48,484 nt of DNA from Verrucomicrobiales bacterium. Its GTDB lineage: Bacteria; Verrucomicrobiota; Verrucomicrobiia; Verrucomicrobiales; DEV007. The DNA lies in contig JARGOD010000032.1 of the NCBI GenBank assembly GCA_029210205.1, positions 1-48,484 on the forward strand, written 5' to 3'. The position numbers and the translations under genes were made by a program. The notes under the pieces were generated by a model. That model was not told the origin of the DNA. It did no database searches and was given only the letters and a program-made list of their open reading frames with translations. This document shows, one piece after another, positions 42,701 to 48,484 of the stretch (position 1 is its first letter; the number at the start of each line of letters is the position of its first letter).

Positions 42701-43130
42701 ACTCCCCGATCACCGAGAACTCAGGAGGCTCTGGAAACAGGAGCCTCTCGATCAGCCGAAGCCCGACCTCGAACTCACCCCAGACAGTTGGGTGGAGCGC
42801 GGGGCCGAGGTGCTCGGCTGGTCGCTGGCTCGTTTCGAATACTGGCTCAGTCAGAGCGGTTGGCTTCGGGCCTGGCTGCGGTTGAATCTTCTGGTCTCGA
42901 TCATCCTGACGAGCGCCGGAGTTCTCCTGCTGCCACCCGCCGAGCGCGTTCTTCAGCAACTGGCCCAGTCCAGTCACTGGGTGGCCGCCATGGTCCACGA
43001 CGTGTTCGGCATCCTTACCAGCCTTCCTCCCATCGTCATCAGCCTCGGCGTGCTCTATCTCGCCTTTCTCGTGGTCCGCTGGTTCACGAGACGACGCAGC
43101 AGCCGTCGGCGGGACGACTACTACCAATGA
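42684..43130 (+). CDS. Hypothetical two-helix membrane protein
   Basis: 148 residues from ATG 42684, overlapping the upstream gene's end by 17 bp in another frame. A charged N-terminus (about 1-50) precedes two hydrophobic helices near 65-85 and 110-133, then a basic R-R-R-S-S-R-R-R tail. Co-transcribed with the lipoprotein gene; together they may form an envelope complex of the mobile element. Family not recognised. Confidence 0.6.
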   Translation: MKSFAELPDHRELRRLWKQEPLDQPKPDLELTPDSWVERGAEVLGWSLARFEYWLSQSGWLRAWLRLNLLVSIILTSAGVLLLPPAERVLQQLAQSSHWVAAMVHDVFGILTSLPPIVISLGVLYLAFLVVRWFTRRRSSRRRDDYYQ

Positions 43131-43152
43131 AACCCATCTCCCTACTATTCCT

Positions 43153-44568
43153 ATGAAAACTCAGACAACCATCCAGATCCGTGCCGGGGATCTCAAATCG
43201 GCAATCGCGGGCCTCGGAAAACTGATCCCGCGCAGCCAAACCTCTCTACCGGTCTTGCAGTGTGTGAAGGTCGATATGCCGAAGCGAGGTATCCTGCGCT
43301 TCACGGCGACCGATCTCCACCTCACCCTGACTCTCGACGTGCCCGTCGTATGGGAGAAGAAGGTCGAACCGTTTCTCGTGCCGATGCCCCGGCTTCGGGA
43401 AATGATCCGGCAGACTCGCGCGGACGAGCGGCTCTCGGTCGGGCCGGTCGCCAAGACACCTCCTCTCGAAGAGTTCCCGGACACTTCTGTGTTCCGGGCG
43501 TCACCCATCGAGTTGCCTGACCCGGCAGTTGCGGGGCTGGTGCATGCCTTTGCCTGCAGTTCGCAGGACGAGTCCCGCCACATTCTTCGAGGCGCCTTCC
43601 TCGATACCAGCGGAAAGGGTTCCAAGGCGCACCGTATCGTCGGGACGGACGGCAGGCATTTGTTCAGCTCGAACTCCCTGCACCTTCCCGGAGTAAAGAA
43701 ACCGCTCATCCTGCCCGATCACAAGATCTGGCAGTGGAAGCCGATCGCCGAGGCCCGTCCCTGGACCCTGCGGATCGGAGTGGAGAGAAACGGCACGACG
43801 CCGTTCCGCGTTGTCGCTCCTGGCTGGTCTCTCCAAGGTGCCACCGTGGAGGGGAACTACCCAAACTACCGCCAGGTCATTCCGCCGGGGGATCAGTTCA
43901 AGACCCGTGTCAATGTGAGTGAGGCAGCACTCGACACCATGGCCCGGCTCATTCCCCGGTTGCCGGGGAAGAAGCTGGCCAATCGACCCATCGGTCTTCA
44001 CCTCGAGAAAGGCAGGCTTGGTCTGCTTGCCCGGGAGTCGAACGACGAGCCGTGGATCCTGCATCCCATCGATGCGGTAGAAGCCAGAGGTCCTGATCTC
44101 TGCACCTTCGTCAATCGTGATTACCTGAAGAAGGCAGCGGCGTTCGGTCTCTGTGAGATCTCCTTGACCGACGCGATGTCACCGGTTCAGATCAGCCGTC
44201 GGGGCGATCTCATGATCGTGATGCCCGTGCGGGCGATTGATCCTGAACGCATCGAACGGCCGAAGTGTGATCCAGCCAGGAAGCCGTCTTCCGGGAAAAG
44301 GAAGAAATCTGCACCGTCGAAACCTCGACGATCGAGACCACCTCGGAAGAAGGCGAAGGCTCAATCCGAATCCGACGACCCGATCGGAGCCGTCGAGGTT
44401 CGCATTGCGAAAGCAAATGAGGCCTTGGCTTCCGCCGGTCAGCAACTCGACTCGGCGAACGACTCGCTCCGGACGGCCCGCCGTCGGCGCAGCGAAGACC
44501 ATGAGGAACTCCGGGGATTCCGTTCCCTGTTCTCGTCAATCCGGAAGATCGCGGGCGGTTCCAACTGA
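43153..44568 (+). CDS. Mobile-element DNA polymerase III beta-clamp homologue
   Basis: 471 residues. The first 370 fit the three-domain sliding clamp: L-P-V-L-Q-C-V-K-V with A-T-D-L-H-L-T-L in domain I, A-H-R-I-V-G-T-D-G-R-H-L and G-N-Y-P-N-Y-R-Q-V-I-P in domain II, and P-V-Q-I...V-M-P-V-R at the end of domain III. The clamp normally tethers polymerase to DNA. Here a basic proline/serine tail plus a coiled-coil segment (about 370-471) is added, not present in chromosomal DnaN. An element-encoded clamp may favour its own replication. Confidence 0.82.
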   Translation: MKTQTTIQIRAGDLKSAIAGLGKLIPRSQTSLPVLQCVKVDMPKRGILRFTATDLHLTLTLDVPVVWEKKVEPFLVPMPRLREMIRQTRADERLSVGPVAKTPPLEEFPDTSVFRASPIELPDPAVAGLVHAFACSSQDESRHILRGAFLDTSGKGSKAHRIVGTDGRHLFSSNSLHLPGVKKPLILPDHKIWQWKPIAEARPWTLRIGVERNGTTPFRVVAPGWSLQGATVEGNYPNYRQVIPPGDQFKTRVNVSEAALDTMARLIPRLPGKKLANRPIGLHLEKGRLGLLARESNDEPWILHPIDAVEARGPDLCTFVNRDYLKKAAAFGLCEISLTDAMSPVQISRRGDLMIVMPVRAIDPERIERPKCDPARKPSSGKRKKSAPSKPRRSRPPRKKAKAQSESDDPIGAVEVRIAKANEALASAGQQLDSANDSLRTARRRRSEDHEELRGFRSLFSSIRKIAGGSN

Positions 44569-44598
44569 CCTCATCTCCCACCACAACCAACTACCACG

Positions 44599-44641
44599 AC
44601 ACAGAGGCCCGGCTCGCGATGAGTCGGGCCTCTGTGTTTTT
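44599..44641 (+). terminator. Strong rho-independent terminator
   Basis: A 17 bp stem beginning ACACAGAGGCCCG, one G-U pair, a 5 nt GCGAT loop, and five T directly after on the plus strand. It ends the clamp transcript 31 bp past its stop codon; the next gene starts 50 bp later. Confidence 0.88.
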
Positions 44642-44690
44642 ACCCAATCCTTTTCATCAGAAATCCATCCGAACTCAACCCAATAGAACC

Positions 44691-45719
44691 ATGAATACCT
44701 CACCCCAAACCGACCTCCTCGACGTCCTGACACGCGAGGGGGTTCTCATCAACGCCAGTGTCTGCTATCCACGTTTCCACAAGAAACTCCGGGCTGCCGA
44801 TCTTGGGCTCGAACCCGACCAGGTCAGCGAGCGGCTCGTGAGCCTGGGTCACAAGAAGTTGCTTCCGAGAGAAGCGCTTGCTGACCTCGCTCTCGTCGAG
44901 AGTCGGACCCATGCCCTCATCGAGAAGAACACCTTTCCGTTTCTCGGTGGGATCGGGCATTTCCTGCCCAACGGCAAACTCGTCGATGTGCAGGAGCAGT
45001 TGAATGCCCAACAGGTTTGTTTTCGCACGGCTACTGAGAACTTTCTCCACCGCTACGCGGACACGCGCCGACAGGCCCTCGCTGACTGGCGGGCGGCGAT
45101 CGGTCAGATCGCTAAGACTCATGACGACCGGGAAACACTCCTTGCCCAGATCGAGAGTGCGTTTCCCTCCCGTGAGTTCATCGAGCCTCGCTTTGCCTTT
45201 GAAGTGCACTTGTTCCAGATCGCCGTTCCGGAAGATCTCGGGATGGAGCTGATCTCCTTCGCCGACCAGAACGAGGTCAGACTCGCCCGACACGATGCCG
45301 TTCGCGATGCTCAGCGCGAAATCCAGTCTGGGGTCGAGAGCTTCGTCGGCGAATGTGTCACCGAACTGCGGCAGCAAACCGCTCAGCTCTGCGAGGACAT
45401 GCTCGCCTCCTTGCGCGGCGGCAAAACAAATGGGGTCCACCAGAAGACGCTCAACCGGCTCGTGAAGTTTATCGACGATTTTAAGTCGCTGAACTTTGCC
45501 GACGACACTGAAATGGAGTCGCAACTCGACCGGGTGCGTTCTCAGCTTCTCGGACGGAGCGCGGAGGACTATCGGAACAACCCATCTGCCACTCGGAGTC
45601 TGGAGAGCGGACTCACCGATCTTCGCAATCATGCCCGCGACCTGGCGACCAGGGATGCGAGAGATCTGGTCGAACGCTTCGGACAAGTCGGTCGGCGCAA
45701 GCTGCAGTTGGCGGGGTAG
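44691..45719 (+). CDS. DUF3150-like mobile-element protein
   Basis: 342 residues from ATG 44691, after the terminator; an earlier in-frame ATG (44619) lies inside it and is rejected. The protein is helical and soluble, with F-L-P-N-G-K-L-V-D-V-Q-E-Q-L near residue 90 and long coiled segments after 200. This layout matches my memory of the DUF3150 family carried by plasmids and integrative elements, often near MoxR/VWA genes, which are not seen here. Molecular role unknown. Confidence 0.6.
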   Translation: MNTSPQTDLLDVLTREGVLINASVCYPRFHKKLRAADLGLEPDQVSERLVSLGHKKLLPREALADLALVESRTHALIEKNTFPFLGGIGHFLPNGKLVDVQEQLNAQQVCFRTATENFLHRYADTRRQALADWRAAIGQIAKTHDDRETLLAQIESAFPSREFIEPRFAFEVHLFQIAVPEDLGMELISFADQNEVRLARHDAVRDAQREIQSGVESFVGECVTELRQQTAQLCEDMLASLRGGKTNGVHQKTLNRLVKFIDDFKSLNFADDTEMESQLDRVRSQLLGRSAEDYRNNPSATRSLESGLTDLRNHARDLATRDARDLVERFGQVGRRKLQLAG

Positions 45720-45782
45720 AAGGGCAGTCCGTATTGCATCGTCGCCACTTCCGCATTCCTCTTCCCAGTGTATGGTGCTTTG

Positions 45783-46541
45783 ATGACCGACTTGATCGAG
45801 AAGAAGCTCCGTACGCTGGAGGAGGAAAACGGCTTTCGCATTCTCTATGCCTGCGAATCCGGGAGCCGTGCGTGGGGCTTTGCCTCAGCCGACAGCGACT
45901 ACGACATTCGTGTGATTTACGTATGGCCACGAGATCACTATCTCGGAGTATTTTCGCCGCCCGATACTTTCGATTTCGGAATCGATGAGAATGACCTCGA
46001 CCTCTCGTGTTGGGATCTTCGAAAGGCGCTCCCGCTGTTTCGAAAAGCCAATGGGCCGCTCTTTGAGTGGTTGTATTCCCCGATTGTCTACTTTGAGGAC
46101 AAAGAGGTGCTCGCAGAGTGGCGCAACCTGGTCAGTGCCTATTTCGTTCCCGGGCACTCTGTTGGCCACTACCTCGGTCTCTCCCGGAAGATCAATGGAG
46201 TGATCCGAGAGAAAGGTCAAGTGACCGCTAAGAAGTATCTCTACGTTTTGCGTGCGCTACTCAGCGCGGCATTCGTAGTGGAGAACCGAACGCCGCCTCC
46301 GGTTGAATTCACCCGCCTTCGGAGGCAGTTGACACTCCCTGCCGAAGTGGGGCAGGAGATCGATGCGATGATTGCGGAGAAAGCAGGCGGATCCGAGAGT
46401 GACCTGATTCCGAGGAATGGCATTCTGGATGCGTTTGTGGATCAACAATTGGAATCTGTTGCCGAGGAAGCCTCCTCGCTTTCCTCTGAAATGGGATCGG
46501 TTCCACTGCTAGACGAATTTTTTCGCTCGGTGCTCTCATAA
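45783..46541 (+). CDS. Nucleotidyltransferase-domain protein (COG3541-like)
   Basis: 252 residues from ATG 45783; an upstream ATG at 45768 adds five residues. The polymerase-beta fold signature is C-E-S-G-S-R-A-W-G-F-A-S-A-D-S-D-Y-D-I-R, with Gly27-Ser28 and Asp39/Asp41 as metal ligands. A third acidic residue is likely in D-E-N-D-L-D-L-S. The helical C-terminal domain begins near 120. It may add a nucleotide to a protein, RNA or small molecule. It lies 3 bp before a second gene of the same superfamily, so the two are co-translated. Confidence 0.85.
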   Translation: MTDLIEKKLRTLEEENGFRILYACESGSRAWGFASADSDYDIRVIYVWPRDHYLGVFSPPDTFDFGIDENDLDLSCWDLRKALPLFRKANGPLFEWLYSPIVYFEDKEVLAEWRNLVSAYFVPGHSVGHYLGLSRKINGVIREKGQVTAKKYLYVLRALLSAAFVVENRTPPPVEFTRLRRQLTLPAEVGQEIDAMIAEKAGGSESDLIPRNGILDAFVDQQLESVAEEASSLSSEMGSVPLLDEFFRSVLS

Positions 46542-46544
46542 ATC

Positions 46545-47603
46545 ATGAAGAGATTTGAATTGGAACAGGCCCGCTGTCCCGAATGCCTGCTTTTCGAGTG
46601 CGTCACCGGCAGCCGGGCTTACGGAACCGACACTCCCGAATCGGACACTGACCTGCGCGGTGTTTTCGTGATGCCGCGCTCGCAGTTCTTCGGACTTGGG
46701 CGAATCGAACAGGTCAGCGACTCCGGCAACGACGAAACCTACTACGAGATCGGGCGGTTCATCGAGTTGCTTGCGAAGAACAACCCCAACATTCTTGAGA
46801 TGCTGTACTCTGACGAGAACTGCACCCGGTTTCGGCATCGGCTGTTTGATCTGATCCGACCGGAGTCGGTTCTTTCGAAACTCTGCGAGTCCACGTTCGC
46901 CGGCTACGCCATGACCCAGGTGCGCAAGGCGCGTGGCCTGAACAAGAAGATCGTGAATCCGATGGAAGGACCGCGAAAGTCGATTCTCGATTTCTGCCAT
47001 GTCGTGAGCGGCCAGGGATCTATTCCTGTCGGTGACTGGCTTTCCAAGCAGGGGAAACCCCAAGACGTCTGCGGCCTCGTGAAGGTCCCCCATATGCGGG
47101 ACGTTTACGCCGTTTTCGAGGGCTTTCCAACGTGCCGGGGCATTGTCCGGAGTCCTGATGCCACTGAGGTGATTCTAAGCAGTATCCCGAAGGGCGCCGA
47201 GCCGATCGGGTGGATGAGCTTCAACAAGGACGGCTATAAGAAATACTGCAAGGAGTACCGCGAATACCAGGACTGGCTCGAGAACCGGAACGAAGCCCGC
47301 TACGCCACGAATATCGAGCACGGGCGCAACTACGACTCGAAGAACCTGATGCACACTTTTCGTCTGCTCGGCATGGCGGAGGAGATTGCAAGAGAAGGCA
47401 CAATCACCGTGCGCCGGCCCAATCGTGACTTCCTAATGCGGGTAAGGAATGGAGAGTTCGCCTATGAGGAACTGATTGCCCGGGCTGAGGAACAGATCGA
47501 ATCCATCAAGAATGCCTTCGCTGCGAGCGATCTGCCTGACGAACCGGATCGGGAAGGATTGGAACAGGTGCTCATCAACATTCGGGAGGAGTGGTATCGG
47601 TAG
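46545..47603 (+). CDS. Nucleotidyltransferase-domain protein (COG3541-like), larger paralogue
   Basis: 352 residues. The signature is E-C-V-T-G-S-R-A-Y-G-T-D-T-P-E-S-D-T-D-L, with Gly22-Ser23 and Asp34/Asp36. A third acidic position is probable in Y-Y-E-I-G-R-F-I-E-L. The protein carries a longer C-terminal domain than its neighbour, with a conserved-looking H-G-R-N-Y-D-S-K-N-L-M-H-T segment near residue 265. Together with the 252-residue gene it forms a tandem pair, and both may share a substrate. A defence or tRNA-modifying role is possible but not shown. Confidence 0.85.
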   Translation: MKRFELEQARCPECLLFECVTGSRAYGTDTPESDTDLRGVFVMPRSQFFGLGRIEQVSDSGNDETYYEIGRFIELLAKNNPNILEMLYSDENCTRFRHRLFDLIRPESVLSKLCESTFAGYAMTQVRKARGLNKKIVNPMEGPRKSILDFCHVVSGQGSIPVGDWLSKQGKPQDVCGLVKVPHMRDVYAVFEGFPTCRGIVRSPDATEVILSSIPKGAEPIGWMSFNKDGYKKYCKEYREYQDWLENRNEARYATNIEHGRNYDSKNLMHTFRLLGMAEEIAREGTITVRRPNRDFLMRVRNGEFAYEELIARAEEQIESIKNAFAASDLPDEPDREGLEQVLINIREEWYR

Positions 47604-47633
47604 GGGAGGTGCACGACATTTTCGACGACTTGG

Positions 47634-48484
47634 CTATTCCACCGTCAATCGCCCTATCAACTCAACAAAGAACTCCTCGCTCCACAGGGCCACCGCATCT
47701 GCATCCCGGATGAATGGCAGCACATCACCACGGGCCTGATCGAAGTCGACCTGGGCGAACCGCTCCCGCAGCAGCGAACGTAATATCTTCCCGGTCAATC
47801 CCTCCTCTCGCGTCCAGTGTCCTGTCTGCTCCATCCGCTTCTGCAGGTGGGCGAGATGCACTGGGATGCCGCGTCCCAGATACCAGACAAAGTCGTAGAA
47901 GTCGCGCCCCTTCACCCGCTGCTTCCAGTTGCGGCAGAGAAGGGCGTGCATCTTGCCGGCAAAGAGGCAGGAAGGCGTAAAGAGCTTCACCTGGAAAGGG
48001 ATCGGGAGCAGGAGTGTCCCCACTTCGGTGTCGGCTCCGGCGGGAGGATCGGTATCCAGCTCCATCTTGATTTTCAGTTTCTGGCCGGGAGGAAACCGGT
48101 TTTCCAGGCCGGTTGGTGCTCCGATCTCCAGCAGGTTGATGCGGGTGTTTCCCTTGATGAAGGCCGAGTCGATTGCCGTCTCGATCTGCTTCGTCTTGCG
48201 TTCGACGTCGAAGTTGAACCCGAACCCGGCCAGCTCTGCTCGAATCGCCTCCAGGTGCGGACTGAGATCGAACTCTGACTCAGATTTTGTCGAAGGCTCC
48301 AGCAGCGTAAAATCGAGATCCTCCGAATAGCGAGGCAGCCCGTGAAAGATTCGCAGCGCCGTTCCGCCGTAGAAGGCAGCGTGCTCGTAGAACTTCGAAC
48401 GCCACAGCCCGAGCAGAGCGAGTTCCTGCACGATCTCGCGCAGGGCATTCTCCCAGTCGGAAGACGTCTCGAGATCGTAGCGGT
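47634..48484 (-). CDS. AbiEii/AbiGii-like nucleotidyltransferase (5' end outside window)
   Basis: The frame is open to the window edge, so at least 282 residues are visible and the true start lies outside; a GTG at 48431 is internal and unlikely to be the start. The signature A-A-F-Y-G-G-T-A-L-R-I-F-H-G-L-P-R-Y-S-E, then D-L-D-F-T-L-L, is that of the AbiEii toxin family: G-G-T and the D-x-D metal pair. AbiEii enzymes act as the toxin of type IV toxin-antitoxin systems with AbiEi; the antitoxin would be upstream, outside the window. It is convergent with the tandem nucleotidyltransferases. Confidence 0.85.
   Translation of the reverse strand, partial: RYDLETSSDWENALREIVQELALLGLWRSKFYEHAAFYGGTALRIFHGLPRYSEDLDFTLLEPSTKSESEFDLSPHLEAIRAELAGFGFNFDVERKTKQIETAIDSAFIKGNTRINLLEIGAPTGLENRFPPGQKLKIKMELDTDPPAGADTEVGTLLLPIPFQVKLFTPSCLFAGKMHALLCRNWKQRVKGRDFYDFVWYLGRGIPVHLAHLQKRMEQTGHWTREEGLTGKILRSLLRERFAQVDFDQARGDVLPFIRDADAVALWSEEFFVELIGRLTVE

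Noticed and set aside
1..48484. CRISPR array, IS elements or rRNA
   Set aside because: No regularly spaced repeats, no transposase with terminal repeats and no rRNA-like sequence were seen when reading the window.

Overview
This 48.5 kb window looks like a chromosomal segment of a PVC-group bacterium, most probably Verrucomicrobiota (Opitutae-like). That placement is inferred from gene content: a DUF4175-type giant membrane protein next to a squalene-cyclase-repeat protein, a rhomboid with a cytoplasmic tail, and frequent lack of Shine-Dalgarno sequences. No rRNA or taxonomic marker is present.

Layout. (1) 1-18.5 kb is ordinary chromosome: the start of trpE, a WalJ/YycJ metallo-hydrolase, a rhomboid protease pair, PhoU with a Na/Pi cotransporter, and a four-gene minus-strand operon of envelope proteins (15590 to 7207). 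(2) 15.7-18.65 kb is a compact selenium locus: a short secreted protein whose frame is interrupted by one UGA at codon 35 followed by a SECIS-like hairpin (15741-16085, minus), SelU (tRNA 2-selenouridine synthase), a cysteine desulfurase, and tRNA-Sec(UCA). Decoding UGA as selenocysteine gives a 114-residue protein with a signal peptide and a heavy-metal-associated-like U-G-G-C motif. This is the strongest candidate for something new here. (3) Directly after tRNA-Sec lies a tyrosine recombinase, marking the left edge of a genomic island. The 3' half of the tRNA does not pair properly with its 5' half and looks like the end of an ordinary 7+5 bp tRNA, as if the island supplied it. (4) 20.4-38.0 kb is an accretion of small enzyme genes: eleven intact GNAT acetyltransferases, two GNAT remnants, three HAD phosphatases, two methyltransferases, an M24-like protein, a Nudix hydrolase, an S41 peptidase, a DUF6817-type protein, an unknown protein, and a divergent citrate-synthase pair of which one carries an N-terminal HTH. 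Several have their own similar TTGAC-N17-TANNNT promoter. (5) 38.4-42.2 kb is a replication module: HTH protein, primase-helicase, CHC2-like zinc protein and small ORFs separated by long hairpins. (6) 42.3-48.5 kb is GC-richer and holds a lipoprotein, a membrane protein, a DNA sliding-clamp homologue, a DUF3150-like protein, two tandem nucleotidyltransferases and an AbiEii-like nucleotidyltransferase that runs off the window.

How the parts fit. SelU plus the desulfurase can modify tRNA wobble uridines with selenium. tRNA-Sec and the UGA gene show that the same element is, or was, also used for selenocysteine. SelA, SelB and SelD are not in the window, so the pathway must be completed elsewhere. 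The island to the right mixes a toolbox of small-molecule-modifying enzymes with replication and possible defence genes. Its right end was not found.
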